Source of the DNA: Boswellia sacra
Taxonomy: Eukaryota > Streptophyta > Magnoliopsida > Sapindales > Burseraceae
Assembly (NCBI GenBank): GCA_013180625.2
Contig: SNVD02013231.1
Span: forward strand, 310,001 to 374,000
Length of the DNA stretch: 64,000 bases
Direction: 5' to 3'
Shown: in pieces, positions 1 through 12,533 of the stretch
How the letters are laid out: the number at the start of each line of letters is the position of its first letter
Numbering within the stretch: position 1 is the stretch's first letter
Notes under the pieces: generated by a model
The model's input: only the letters and a program-made list of their open reading frames with translations
Database searches by the model: none
What the model was told of the DNA's origin: nothing
Program-made: the position numbers and the translations under genes

Positions 1-675
1 TTCTTAGGATGTATCATTATTTTGTAGAGAAAAATAGGGAGAATGCTTAAGAATGGTTTAATTAACTTTTCGAAGAAATTATAATTTTTAATTATAACCT
101 TTTGGTATGAGTTCAAAATTCATGCCAACAAAATTATTAGCAGAAATAATATAACAATTTTTAGGTCTAGGCTCTGACTCTGGTTATTTAACCAATTTAA
201 GTCATCAAAAGAAAGTTTTGAACTTGTGCTGCTCTATTTCGTTCCGTTTTGAATGCAACATCTCTAATTCTTTAATAGTTATTAGGGTTTTAATTTATAC
301 ACTTTTCTATTAACTGTATGGTTGAAGAAAGGTGTATAGATTTCCCTCTCTTTCCATGATTATGATCAGAGGTCCGCTTTCAGAAATCTCTCACATTCGC
401 CTTTTCTTCTGTTATATTTAATTCTTCATTCATATTAATATGTTGCTAATATAATTGGGAGTCATATATCAATTTTACTTTAGTTGCTGACAGAAAGGTT
501 TTTCAATTTCTCTAAGCAAAGCATGGCAACCCAAGACGAAATTGCATTAAAATGGTGAAGTAAATTAATATGCAGAGAGAATACTATCTGCCCACCAACA
601 GGCCTAATTTTAGAACAACTTTATTTATTAAGCAAGGATCAATTTCTTTATCTCTCCTCGATGCCCATCACATCC
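1..675. other. Intergenic, downstream of the PGG ankyrin gene
   Basis: AT-rich sequence without a supportable gene. It should carry the 3' UTR and terminator of the minus-strand ankyrin gene that ends at 676. The stretch around 104-165 is repeated in diverged form at about 13,285-13,345, just beside a broken copy of the same gene's last exon, so this flank was part of an old tandem duplication. Confidence 0.6.
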
Positions 676-3641
676 TTATTTCCTGGGTTGAATAATACTA
701 GTCCCATAAGTGGATGAGTAGATTTCAACCAAAAGAGGAAACTGCAACATGGCAAATAAGGTAACTGGGAGACATCCAAGCAGGGAAATTGGAATAATAG
801 TCCATTTCCAGGGATCAGAAAGGAATATGTAAAGAGTCGCACCAAATGCTACCATCATGCATGCAATAGAAAAGAACAGGGTGATGAGGCCAATTATTAA
901 CTTCTTCGGCAAGGACTCTAGAAAATCGTCTTCTTCGTAACGTGAAGTGAGGATGCCCAGGAACATTAGCACTGAAGAAGTGGAAGAAAAGAGGGCCAGA
1001 GCATCTGATGCAACGAAGACTATGAAAGGTGCTGTGTGCAAGAAATTGGGCCTTCCTTGATCATTACTGCCACCTGGTACAGTAAAAGCTGCAGCAAATA
1101 CGACCGTGATTACTAGTGCAGCTACAATTGTGCATGATGAAGCAGTGTTCTTCATCCAATTTTCACCATCTTTGACTAAATTCTTGTGTGCTTCTGTAAA
1201 CACTTCTCTAGGAGTATTAAAGCGTCTATCTCGTTGTCCTTGAAGGGATGGATGGACACAGCTTTCAACAGCCTAAATTAAAAAAAAATGGCGTCATAAT
1301 TTTGACATGTAGAGTAATAAACTTGTATCTTGATAAAAATAAAAATAAAAAAATTTGTTAGATATTAACACGCTGCATGTTGTAGGATATCTATTCAACT
1401 TTTTGAAAATAAATAAATAAATCTTCGTTCCTACATGAGCTATATAAAGGCCAACAATTTCAAAATCTTTTGTACGTTTGAAAATAAAATGATATGTACA
1501 AATGCCTATAGGAGCCATTTAATTTTCTTTCTTCGAATTTTTGTGATAGAATAAGTTATATCAAGCTTTTATTGCACGGTAGGATGTTGTAGAAGATCTA
1601 TCACCTTGAACCACTGTAACTCCCTCTGCATCTGCAACGCTGCTCCAGCCACTTGTTTGGAAAGTACACGGCTCCCAACTAAATGCAAGATGTTTGGCTT
1701 TCTTTCTTTCATTTCAGCCACTTCCTTCATCTCAACGTCTTCTGAAAGTAAAATACCTTTTCTATTTACGAGACTAAAAACTTTGTCATGGCGATGTAGT
1801 GCTGCAAGACGAAATATGTCCCTTTTATCATCGTTGGTGAAAGTAGAAGAGAAGAAATAGGCCTTCATAATTTCATTAACAAGCTCGTAAATCCCCCATG
1901 TTGCAGCTGTAAATGCTGGATAACGTAATGATGAAGAGGCTTCTTGATGACTCCAATCAACTCCCTCATGACACATGATTTTGACAATTTCAAGTGCTTG
2001 CCTATGTGTTAACTTTTGATCACTTATAAACTTGATTCTTGGAGCTGAAATTGAACTCAATCATGTCAATAAAAGTAAGATTAATTTCCTTCAAAGTAAA
2101 TTTTTTAAGAGAATAGCTCAGTACTAACCCAACTGCATGAGAGCATTCCAGAACATAATATATAAATTCCGGCGCAAAGAACCTGGGATTAAAAAAAAAA
2201 AATATATCATTTATTTTGTCAATAAAAAGATCAATTGGCAATACCATTGTGGTATACAATGCATTTGGAAATTACGAACAAACATTTATTTTGTCTCCCA
2301 TTGGCGTTCTCGATATCTCCACCTACACTAGCAGGGGAAGGATCAATATATTCTTCTTGGACAGAGATCCCTGAAAGGAAATGAAAGGACATTTAAACAA
2401 ATGTAAAAGACTGAGAACTTGGTTAGGGACACAGGCCAGGAATTATAAAGTTGTCATCACAAAAATTAAAATTTATGGACTAAAGAAAAATTTTTAAATA
2501 ACTAGGGAGCCAAAGTTTTTCATCGAAAAAAGCTTTTAAACACGAGCTATTTAAGAATTTTTCTGCCCCCTGCAGGCCTAAGAGCTGTTCCTTCCATGTA
2601 TGTATGTCGTGAAAGCATGAGACTTCAATTTATAGTAATTAAACAATAATCAACAGTAATTAATCGGTGAAGATTTGTTGAAACCAACAACGATATATGA
2701 AGTGTTCCCAAAATCCAAGCTGAAGCCCACTTTCAAATGCCTGAGGCTGATTAGCCGAGATTGACAAAATACTTCCTCTGTCATTTTTTTCGCGAGCCAA
2801 CTTTGGATACTGCTTCAATAAATCTAAAGCTATACCTGTAAACGTAGCAAGCAAACAAAAATCAGTATCAGAAACAAACTGTGCAAACAAGTAAACTGCG
2901 CCTGTTCAGCAACTATTTTTCACTTACCATAGAAGCTGGAATTGATCAGATTTTGAAGCATTTTAACACCTTTCTCGTCATCCAACGGTTCTTTAGTCAC
3001 TGGCAGTAGATACTGAATTACTTCCTTGTGGCCACGTCTTGCTGCTATGTGAATTGGAAGTAAATGGCTGCTGTCCCTTATGTTTGGCAAATTTTTGTTC
3101 CTACGCACAAAGACTTTCGCAGCCTTCGTGTTGCCATATTTAGCAGCCTGGAGCATAACCGAGTTCTGACGCTCATCTTTTAGTTCTGCTAGGGATTCTG
3201 GAGGGACCATTCGTACAATCTTCTCCAAAAGCCAAATGGGGACATCCAAGTTTCTAGTAATGATGTGAATACCGGTCTCCTCCTGATATACTTTAATCTT
3301 CGCAGTCAATACCTGGGGATCGTTGCTTATGAAATCATCTACAGCTTTCCAATCATTCTCTAGCACGGCCTTGTATAAAGGCCCATACCGAACATGATCC
3401 ATTTTCTGCTCAGCCATATTGCGAAATATTAAACCCAAATTATATAAATCAGAAATACCATACTTATTGAACGAGTAAAAGACATGCTTGCATTTTCATT
3501 TAGTATCAGATTATTTTAACTTACCTTCTGTCGTCACAGGTTCATCTTTCTCGTGGGATTCCAATTTTGGCACTGTTCTACCTCTGTGATCTCGTCTCCC
3601 TTTTTGTTAGCCAAGTCAATTGAAGGCTGTGGAGGATGCAT
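676..3641 (-). CDS. Ankyrin-repeat protein with PGG membrane domain (ITN1/ACD6-like)
   Basis: Seven-exon model on the minus strand: 3641-3582, 3408-2928, 2835-2689, 2370-2284, 2182-2129, 2044-1605, 1272-676. It totals 1,866 bases and 621 residues, with phases matching at every GT-AG junction. Ankyrin repeats lie in exon 2 (roughly residues 20-180, for example the helix pair after 'LLPIHIAARRGHKEVIQYLL'). The linker in exon 6 is followed by the PGG domain: the 'TASSCTIVAALVITVVFAAA' helix ends in P-G-G at residues 489-491, then three more hydrophobic helices, so four membrane passes. Family members act at the plasma membrane or ER in salicylate, ROS and salt responses; the ligand of this one is unknown. 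Exon 1 is the weak point. Its donor (GTAGAA at 3581) is poor, and a stronger GTAAGT at about 3525 would force a stop. An alternative start is the in-frame ATG at about 3419 (MAEQKMD). The third PGG-proximal exon junction (1605/1272) restores a typical family sequence. Confidence 0.85.
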
Positions 3642-4076
3642 CGGTGATCAGTTTTGGACAGAAAGTGACCTGTTGGTTCTCAACCACTTATAAGGATCTA
3701 TAAAGGCTAAACCAATACATGTAAAGAGTTACAACCAATATCTTCACCGGGACAAAATTATTGATTCTTTGAGTGAAGAAAAAGAAAGTTCTTATCACTT
3801 TTATATAAGAAATGCAGTAATACAGTACCTTTGTTCTATTTTGGTACATCTGTATAAAGAGTTGGATCATTTCTTCTATTACAATCAAAGTTGCAATTCT
3901 CTCTTAACAAATCAAAATTGTTGAGCCTGAGAGACAGTTTTGAAATAACCAAAAATATGCATTATTTACTCTCATTTTTTTGGGAAAAAGGATATAAACA
4001 AGAATGGTTTAACTTTCATATCTCTCAATAAGTTACTGGGCGGAGAGAGGTGATCTCATGCTGAAAATGAAGAAAT
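3642..4076. other. Upstream region of the PGG ankyrin gene
   Basis: Non-coding AT-rich sequence that should contain the promoter and 5' UTR of the minus-strand ankyrin gene. The stretch near 3,883-3,990 has a diverged, interrupted second copy at about 12,545-12,900 (shared word 'acaatcaaagttgcaatt', then the 'gagcatgaga/gagcctgaga' region). The first copia element is inserted directly after this region. Confidence 0.5.
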
Positions 4077-4631
4077 TGTTGAGCTTTGTGGCTCATATGC
4101 ACAAAATGAAAGATCCCACATTGCTTAAATAGCAAAGCTTGGGACTTTTGTAGGCTTATAAAAGAAGTCTTTTGGGAAATGAATAAGTGTCCCATTTTAA
4201 AATATCTTTCACCCCCCATAATTGTAAGGTCTCACAAAAAAGACCTCATAGTTTAAGGGCCTTTCAGTAAGGACCTTAAAGTTTGTAATATTTGTTTTTT
4301 CCCTTCTTTGTTTTAGGTATTTGTAGTATTGCTTTTGGGTAATTTTAGTTTGGCCCAACTATTTGGGTAATTACAGTTTGATCCAATAGTTGTGGTATTT
4401 GTATTGTGGCCCAAAATGTTGTAGTTCTCTTTGAAGATAGTGAAAAGTTTCTTCATCAGCGCCCGAGGACGTAGGTACTAATACCAAACCTCGTTAAATC
4501 CTGGTGTGTATTCTATTTCTGTATTGTGGTTGATTGGTTGCCTCTTTAGTTGCTATTATATTCAAATCTGGCATAGTTTGTGTTGTGCATTTGGTTGTTC
4601 TATTGGTTATTACTTCCGCTTGTGCATAACA
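4077..4631 (+). repeat. 5' LTR of copia-1
   Basis: It runs from TGTTGAGC to CATAACA. A TATAAAAG box lies at 4157-4164, so U3 is about the first 80-110 bases. A run of near-copies of a 28-base unit (core 'tttgggtaatta') follows at about 4335-4390. The U3 part differs strongly from that of copia-2, while the distal part is nearly the same. Confidence 0.95.
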
Positions 4632-4633
4632 AT

Positions 4634-4645
4634 TGGTATCAGAGC
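4634..4645 (+). other. Primer-binding site of copia-1
   Basis: TGGTATCAGAGC, two bases after the LTR end. This is the classic complement to the 3' end of plant initiator tRNA-Met and marks where minus-strand DNA synthesis starts. Confidence 0.95.
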
Positions 4646-4796
4646 CGAAGGTTTTGGGTAGTTAGTGGCTATTTCATTGAAGCACTTGCTACTATTCTGG
4701 GTTGTTGATTTTGGATTGCTAGTTATTGAATATAATAGTTTTTTGGAGCTTGGTTATTGGTGATTTGTGTATCGAGCTTATTTGTGAGAGGTAGTT

Positions 4797-7700
4797 ATGG
4801 CATAATCGTCGACTGTATCAGAGAAGACAGTGACCGTGACAAATGCAAAAATAGATGTTAAAAAATTTGATGGTCGAAATAATTTCGACTTATGGCAGAG
4901 TGAGGTGTTGGACGGGTTGTATCAGCAGGATTTGGATATTGTTCTGAAGAAACAAAACCAGAAGATATCAGTGCAAGAGATTGGGACAGGCTTAATATAA
5001 AAGCTTGTGGGTTGATTCGCTCTTGCTTGTGTAGAGAACAAAAGTATCCGTTCACTAAAGAGACATCTGCAAGCAAACTGTGGAAGGCGCTGGAGAACAA
5101 ATATATGAAGAAAAGCAATGAGAATCGGCTGTATCTATTGAAGAGATTGTTTCGTTTCCAGTTGAAACCAGGTACGAGCATCAGTTCTCATATTGATGAG
5201 TTTAATAAGTTAATTGCTGATTTGTTAAAATTAGATGAAACCTTCAAAGATGAAATTAAGGCTATGCTATTGATTGGCTCACTTCCGGATGAATTAGATC
5301 ATTTGTGCATTACTCTTATCCATGGGAAAGATAAACTGTCTTTTGAAGAAGTCTGTTCTGCTTTGTTGAATTATAAAATTCGTAAGAAAGATCAAAGGGA
5401 ACATAGGGATGAGTCAGTAGATGCATTGACAGTGAGAGGGCGTAGTCATAGTAGGAAACCAAGAAAAAGGGGAAAATCTTTGTCGAGGGGTAGATTAGGA
5501 AAAGATGAGTGTGCCTTTTGTCGTGAGAAAGGGCATTGGAAGAAAGATTGTCCTAAGTTGAAAAAGAAAGAAAAGGGCAAGGCTATTTCTGATGCATGTG
5601 TTGTTGAGCGTGAGGATGATAGTGAGTCAGATATATGTCTAGTTGGTCACCTATCCATTTCTGGTTCTGATGAGTGGATTATGGATTCGGGTTGTACTTA
5701 TCATATGTGTCCACATAGAGCGTGGTTCTTTCAGTTTGAGGAGCTTGATTGTGGAGTTGTGTATATGGGCAATGATGATATTTGCCATACTGCTGGGATA
5801 GGTTCGATCCGATTGAGGAATCATGATGGACTGACTAGAGTTCTGATACATGTTCGGTATGTACCAAAGTTGAAGAAGAATCTCATCTCTTTGGGAGCCT
5901 TGGAATCTAAAGGCTGTGCGATATCCATTCAAGATGGTATTCTGAGGGTCACTTCAGGCGCTCTTGTGGTATTGAAAGGCACTAGAAGGAACAACTTGTA
6001 TTACTATAATGATAGTACGATCATTGGATCAGCAGCCACAGTTTCTGATAATGATATAGATTCAGAGATCATTAGACTGTGCATATACGTTTGGGACATG
6101 CAGGTGAGAAAGCCTTATTCAGTTTGGTGAAAAGAGGCTTATTGAAAGGTGCAAAGACCTGCAAGCTGGATTTTTGTGAGCATTGTGTTCTGGGAAAGCA
6201 GAAGAGAGTGAAATTTGGCACCGCTATTCATAATACCAAGGGTATTCTTGATTACGTTCACTCAGATGTATGGGGACCTACTAAAACCGTATCTATGGGA
6301 GGTAGGCACTACTTTGTTACTTTTGTTGATGACTTTTCTAGAAGAACTTGGGTATACTGTTTGAAATCAAAAGATGATGTGCTTCGTGCTTTCCTTAAAT
6401 GGAAAAAGATGATTGAGACACAAACTAGCAGGAAGATCAAACATCTCAGAACATATAATGGTGGTGAGTATTGCAATGATCAGTTTTTGAAATTGTGTCA
6501 AGATGAAGGTATTGTACGTCATTTTACTGTTACAGGTACACCACAGCAGAATGGGGTGGCAGAACGCATGAACTGGACATTGCTGGAGAAAGTTCGGTGT
6601 ATGTTGTCTAATGCTGGGTTAGGCAAAGAATTTTGGGCTGAGACTGTGACTTATGCATGTCATCTCATTAATCGTCTACCTTCAGCTGCTATTGGTGATA
6701 GAACTCTATTGGGGGTATGGTCTGGACAACCTGTTTCTGATTATGATTCTTTACATGTTTTTGGTTTACCTGCATATTATCATGTGAAAGAATCTAAGCT
6801 GGATCCTAGAGCCAAGAAAGCGATTTTCTTGGGATTTGCTTCTGGAGTAAAAGGATATCGTCTTTGGTGTCCTAGTTCGAGGAAGATTATATCCAGCAGA
6901 GATGTGACATTTGATGAGTCTTCAATATTGAAGAAATCAGAAAACCAGACAAAGGTGAATGGTACTCCACAGCAGGTGGAGCATACTCAGCAGCAGGTGG
7001 AGTTTGAAACGACGACATTGAACCCAGTTAGATCTGTTGAGACAGATGTTGATACTCCTATGACAGAGGAGGATTTGGGAGATAATGGTGAGGGTTCTAC
7101 TCAGGAACCCTAATAGCAACAAGAATCTATTGCAGTTAATAGGCCAAGACGTGAGATTCGCAGACCTGCTCGATTTGCTGATATGGTGGGCCTATGCACT
7201 TCCAATTGTAGATGCTGATGTTCCTTCCACTTATAGAGAGGCAGTCAGATGTTCTGAAGTTGATCAGTGGAAGACAGCTATGAGCGAAGAGATGCAGTCT
7301 CTTCAGAATAATGAAACTTGGGAGCTAGCTCAACTACCGAAGGGTAAAAAGGTAATTGGGTGCAAATGGGTATATGCAAAGAAAGATGGATTTCCTGACA
7401 AGAATGACATCCGCTACAAGGCAAGGTTGGTGGCTAAAGGCTACGCTCAGAGGGAAGGAATTGACTACAATGAGGTATTTTCTCCAGTTGTGAAACATTC
7501 TTCCATTAGAATTTTGTTGGCCTTGGTAGCTCAGATGAATATGGAACTAGTTCAACTTGATGTAAAAACTGCATTTTTACATGGTGACTTGGAAGAGGAA
7601 ATCTATATGACTCAGCCAAAGGGATTCAAAGTTGCTGGTAAGGAAAATTTGGTATGCAAACTGAAAAGATTGCTTTATGGTTTGAAGCAATCTCCCAGAC

Positions 7701-8749
7701 AGTGGTATAAGCGATTTGATCGGTTTATGATAGGTCAAAGGTACACAAGAAGCAAATTTGATAATTGTGTGTATTTTCGGAGGCTACATGATGGTTCTTT
7801 CATTTATCTACTCTTGTATGTTGATGATATGTTGATAGCTTCGACGGATGTCGAAGAAATTACAAAGTTGAAGACTCAGTTGAATCGAGAGTTTGAGATG
7901 AAAGATTTGGGTGAAGCTAAGAAGATTCTTGGTATGGAGATTAGCAGAGATAGAGGGAGAAGCAAGATTTGTTTGACTCAGAAGCAGTATCTGAAGAAGG
8001 TATTACAGCGGTTTGGCATTACAGAGCAGTCAAAACCTGTAAGTACCCCACTTGCTCCTCATATGAAGCTCAGTGCATCTTTATCTCCTAGTACAGATGA
8101 GGAACGAGAGTATATGTCTCGAGTTCCGTATGCTAATGCAGTTGGTAGCCTAATGTATGCTATGGTATGTACGAGACCCGACATTTCACATGCAGTTGGA
8201 GTTGTGAGCAGGTATATGCATAATCCTGGTAAAGGACATTGGCAAGCGGTGAAATGGATTCTACGGTATTTGTTGAAAACCGTGGATGTTGGCTTAGTCT
8301 TTGAGAGAGATGATACATGTGGTCAGTATGCTATTGGTTATGTTGATTCAGATTATGCTGGTGATTTGGATAAACGTCGGTCGACAACCGGTTATGTGTT
8401 TACTCTTGCAAGAGCACCAATGAGTTGGAAGTCTACTTTACAGTCTACAGTGGCTTTGTCTACTACAGAGGCAAAGTATATGGTATTGACAGAGGCTGTG
8501 AAGGAAGCTATTTGGTTACAGGGATTGCTGGATGAATTAGGAATTGGGCAGAAGAAGATTACTCTTTATTCTAACAGTCAGAGTGCTATCCACTTAGCAA
8601 AGAATCCAGTGTTCCATGTTCGTATGAAGCATATTGATGTTCAGTATCATTTTGTGCGGGAGATCATTGATGAAGGAAGAATCTTACTTCAGAAGATTGA
8701 GACTGCCGAGAATCCCGCAGATATATTGACTAAGGTTGTGATATGTTGA
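4797..8749 (+). pseudogene. Degenerate copia gag-pol polyprotein (copia-1)
   Basis: Readable pieces in order: gag; zinc knuckle CX2CX4HX4C (5510-5551); protease with the D-S-G active site (Asp codon at 5684); the GAG-pre-integrase zinc motif and integrase core (6079-7113); reverse transcriptase with YVDD at 7817-7828; RNase H up to 8749. Breaks: the third codon is a stop (4803-4805; the other copy has a serine codon). A frameshift lies near 4950 in gag and a one-base deletion near 6078, between protease and integrase. Two adjacent stops lie at about 7111-7116. There is an extra base near 7188 and a 20-bp duplication near 8723-8760 that derails the C-terminus. The second catalytic Asp of the integrase D,D-35-E triad is a Tyr codon (6454-6456). 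The element cannot move by itself. Confidence 0.93.
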
Positions 8750-8916
8750 CTAAGGTTGTGACAGCGATCAAGTTCAGTCATTGTTTGGACTTGATCAACA
8801 TTGTACGAGTTTGACTGCGCCATTGGGCGCATTTGGAGGCGTTGCTGCTGTGATAGAGAATATGGAAAAAAGGAAGAAATTTGTGGTGGGTCGGCATATT
8901 CGCCAAGGTGGAGATT

Positions 8917-9477
8917 TGTTGAGCTTTGTGGCTCATATGCACAAAATGAAAGATCCCACATTGCTTAAATAGCAAAGCTTGGGACTTTTGTAGGCTTATA
9001 AAAGAAGCCTTTTGGGAAATGAATAAGTGTCCCATTTTAAAATATCTTTCACCCCCTATAATTGTAAGGTCTCACAAAAAAGACCTCATAGTTTAAGGGC
9101 CTTTCAGTAAGGACCTTAAAGTTTGTAATATTTGTTTTTTCCCTTTTTTGTTTTGGGTATTTGTAGTATTGCCCAATTGTTTGGGTAATTATAGTTTGGC
9201 CCAACTATTTGGGTAATTACAGTTTGACCCAATAGTTATGGTATTTGTATTGTGGCCTAAAAGGTTGTAGTTCTCTTTGAAGATAGTGGAAAGTTTCTTC
9301 ATCAGCGCCCGAGGACGTAGGTACTAATACTGAACCTCGTTAAATCCTAGTGTGTATTCTATTTTTGCATTGTGGTTGATTGGTTGCCTCTTTAGTTGCT
9401 ATTATATTCAAATCTGGCATAGTTTGTGTTGTGCATTTGGTTGTTCTGTTGGTTATTGCTTCCGCTTGTGCATAACA
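8917..9477 (+). repeat. 3' LTR of copia-1
   Basis: Same TGTTGAGC...CATAACA ends and same U3 type as its 5' partner. It differs by scattered substitutions and by the number and condition of the 28-base units (about 9171-9235). The polyadenylation region of the element lies here. Confidence 0.95.
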
Positions 9478-10010
9478 AAAATTTAAGGTCAATGTTGTTG
9501 AAGCGCAAATAAGAACCCCTTTAAAGTGAAAGAAAGAGCTGAAGAAAGATCCTGCTCTGTTTTTGCTCCATTTCTTAGACTAGTGTTTCTTGTTTTGTTA
9601 GCATCAGTACCTTAACCATCAGTAGGATATGAATATCCCTCATGTTTTATTGATCATCTGTACAAAGCATAAGACCTTGAGATCCAGAGCAAGTGACTTC
9701 ACGGCCACTTTCTTGAGACTATTTATTATCAGGATATTGTTCGATTTAGCCCACGGAGATTCATAGTCTTAAAACATGTCTTACAAATTCTTGGAAGGTT
9801 ACCACTTACAAACACCTCTAAGCTTTTCCTTCCAAAGCAATGTAGGATGTCACATGCATTTTGTAATATTTCATTTACCTGTTTCATTCGAAGGAAAAAA
9901 TAAAAACCAAAAAAAAAAAGAAGGCAAATCGAAGTTTTTATAAGATAACTCCATTTTCTTTCATCATTTACTATATACTAATCAATTGCCTTCTTAGCTT
10001 GCATCTGTTT
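9478..10010. other. Intergenic between copia-1 and the solo LTR
   Basis: No gene is recognised. It contains an A-rich tract near 9895-9920. The last five bases (10,006-10,010, tgttt) are the left target duplication of the solo LTR. Confidence 0.5.
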
Positions 10011-12528
10011 TGTCACAACTCATACTAGATATACAAAATATAGCATTTATAAAGTTATTTAAATATGAGCTCTGTTATTTCTTTCAAAAATTAATATTAG
10101 TATCACACAAAACGGAGTTTCTAATCACAACCACATCATTTCACTGTATATAGATACATTCAAAAATCAAAAGAGGTTCTACAGTATGGCTATGCTAATA
10201 TAGAGCAGCGGTCTTTGGTTGCCAAGGGAACTCTGTCAGCAATGCCAAAAGTCCTCCATCCATAGCTCAATCTACTGATCACCTGAGGCACACAACAACT
10301 TTAATGAGTAAAACTCAGTAAGTAAGCTAAGTGAATATACAGTAATAAACAATAACAATAGAATTCAGTCCAGTATGAAACTATCCATTTCTAACTATAC
10401 AAGTATTAGCTAACTCGTTAAAGAAAGAATGCCCCAGAGTTCACTTCGGTTACATTTGCGCTCCCGGGCCGATTTTCTTTCTAGACCTCTATAGGTCAAT
10501 TCAACCTCACATAAGTGAGTTCACATTTCTCTACTCATCGCTTTTTCATGTACAATCACAATCACATAATGAGGAAGCTTCCATAGTATCAATTACAGTC
10601 ACCTAGGGGAAAATGCTCTCTAATCAAGGTAGGACTTTTCATTTCACAGTCAGTTCCCATATAATAGCTCAAGGCTAGTCTGACAATCCGGGTGATACCG
10701 GGCCCATGCTACCGAATCTCGTCTAGAGAAATACATGGTCCAGACCTCCCCTCAAGCCACGAAAGTACGGAATGCTCAAGGCTAGTCTGACAATCCGGGT
10801 GATACCGGGCCCATGCTACCGAATCTCATCTAGAGAAACACATGGTCCAGACCTCCCCTCAAGCCATGGAACAGTACAGAACAGTGCAAATACATTTAGA
10901 TGCCTACACTTGAAATAGCTTGAGGCTAGTCTGACAATCCGGGTGATACCCAGCCCATGCTACCAATTCTCATCTAGAGAAGCACATGGTCCAGACCTCC
11001 CCTCAAGCTATGAGAGCTAAACTTCTTAGGTCTTGGCATGCCAATCACGTTTCATCATTCACAAACAGTCACATTAAAGAAGCTCGATATCAGGCTTCTA
11101 AAACAGTCACAATTTATTATGGCCGTAGAATAGTTAACTTACTTACCTCGTATAGCTGCTTTTTGATGCTTGTGATTGACCTAAAAATAAAACAAAATCT
11201 CTTTTTAGGTCACCATACACTTATAAAATATTTCCCCCTTTTTTTTTGCTCTATTTCCATACTTACTTTGACAAACAATTCACAACAATAATTATCTACT
11301 TTCAAAAATTCACACAAGTAGGTAGACATCTTTTACACACATACCTCATGTCTCCTTAAAATTTTTTGAGCCAATTGGGATCATTTGGCTACTAAAAATA
11401 ATCAAATTCATTACCTCAACAATTCTGCCATTGTATTCATTTCACTGAACAGTATAGACTTAAAAAATTTGTAGGAATTGCAATCCTACTCAATTGGCTA
11501 TAAAAATTTACAGGGTGGTATATAACACATATATATACCTCCATACCAAAAATCATGACTTTTCAAGGTGTTTAACCCATTAAAATCCAATTATTTCTAA
11601 CTACTCTGTTTTGGAAACTAAAAATTCCGGTTTTAGCAAGCCAACTTTAAAAATCTATAAAAATTCACACAGAGCTTCAATCTCAGTGAAAATTTACAGT
11701 CTAATATATGACACATAAAAGGACTTGCATACCAAAAATCAGGTAATTATATGAAGATTTGGACCTTCAACTAAAATCGTCTTCCCCTCCTCTGTTCTAA
11801 TACAGGTGACATGTGCAATACCATACCAGAAATTCAAAAATTCACTCCAAATCACCTACTTCGAATTTTTGAGTGAATCCAATTGCTATACACTCCTGGA
11901 CATGTCTATTTTCATCCATAAAAATTTCAGAACAAGAAAATGTCCCCCTGATTTTTGGTAATTTTCGGAACAGGTACTGTTCAGTGTAACAAAATTTCCA
12001 GGATTTGAACTAAACTCTCAATTCTAGCTTATATCTTCATCTCCTTACTTAGATGCATTCAAAACTCATTCAAATTCACATCTCCATACAATTTCCAGCA
12101 TACAAATAACAGTTCTCATACTCACATCACTACACAAGGAATTTCTTTAAATTAAATAAACAATAATACAAAGAATTCTAATGAGAAAATTGGTTCTTAC
12201 CTTCTCGCTCTTTTTTTTTTCTCCCTTTCTTCCCTTGATTCCTTGATGATTTGTGTGAAAATTTTCTGAGAGAGTAGAGGGCTGGAACATGTATGTAAGG
12301 AGAGGAATGAAAGAATTCTAGAACTCTTCCCATTTATAGATAAAATTAGGCCAAATTTTTATTTAGTCCTTCTCTCCTCCTTTATAACCATTAGACCCAA
12401 TACTCTTTCAATTAAGCCCCTCATTCTTTCATTTATTACATTACAATTCAAATACATTACATATACATTAATACATATGTAACCATAACACATGATATAA
12501 TGTACACTACAAAATTTAGGATATTACA
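10011..12528 (-). mobile_element. Solo LTR, 2.5 kb, probably Ty3/gypsy (Tekay/Del-like)
   Basis: Read on the minus strand it starts TGTAATATCC and ends GAGTTGTGACA, giving TG...CA ends. It is flanked by a perfect 5-bp direct duplication tgttt (10,006-10,010 and 12,529-12,533). No primer-binding site, polypurine tract or pol domain lies between the ends, so this is one LTR left after LTR-LTR recombination. A TATAAAT box is visible on the minus strand near 12,340-12,350. It contains three copies of a roughly 100-bp GC-rich repeat (10,667-11,014). The clade is inferred from the great LTR length and the ...GTGACA end. Confidence 0.85.
10667..11014. repeat. Three tandem copies of a ~100-bp unit inside the solo LTR
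   Basis: Units start at 10,667, 10,774 and 10,918, each with the core 'aaggctagtctgacaatccg' (third copy 'gaggctag...') and the tail 'acatggtccagacctcccct'. The spacing is 107 and then 144 bases because unit 2 carries about 37 extra bases at its end. The array is much richer in GC than its surroundings. Confidence 0.93.
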
Positions 12529-12533
12529 TGTTT

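Larger units (their letters stand above)
4077..9477 (+). mobile_element. Ty1/copia LTR retrotransposon, copia-1 (complete but dead)
   Basis: A 5.4-kb element bounded by two LTRs of about 555-561 bp that begin TGTTGAGC and end CATAACA. Next to the 5' LTR is a primer-binding site TGGTATCAGAGC (4634-4645), the sequence used by plant elements primed with initiator tRNA-Met. A purine-rich tract (about 8905-8916) sits just before the 3' LTR. Flanks are gaaat (4072-4076) and aaaat (9478-9482): an imperfect 5-bp target duplication, 4 of 5 matching. The domain order gag, protease, integrase, RT, RNase H is the copia order. The coding region is broken by several stops and frameshifts. The two LTRs differ at many positions, so the insertion is not recent. 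Confidence 0.96.

Noticed and set aside
10986..11291. Plus-strand frame of 101 codons
   Set aside because: It lies wholly inside the solo LTR and crosses the third array unit; low-complexity and without recognisable features.
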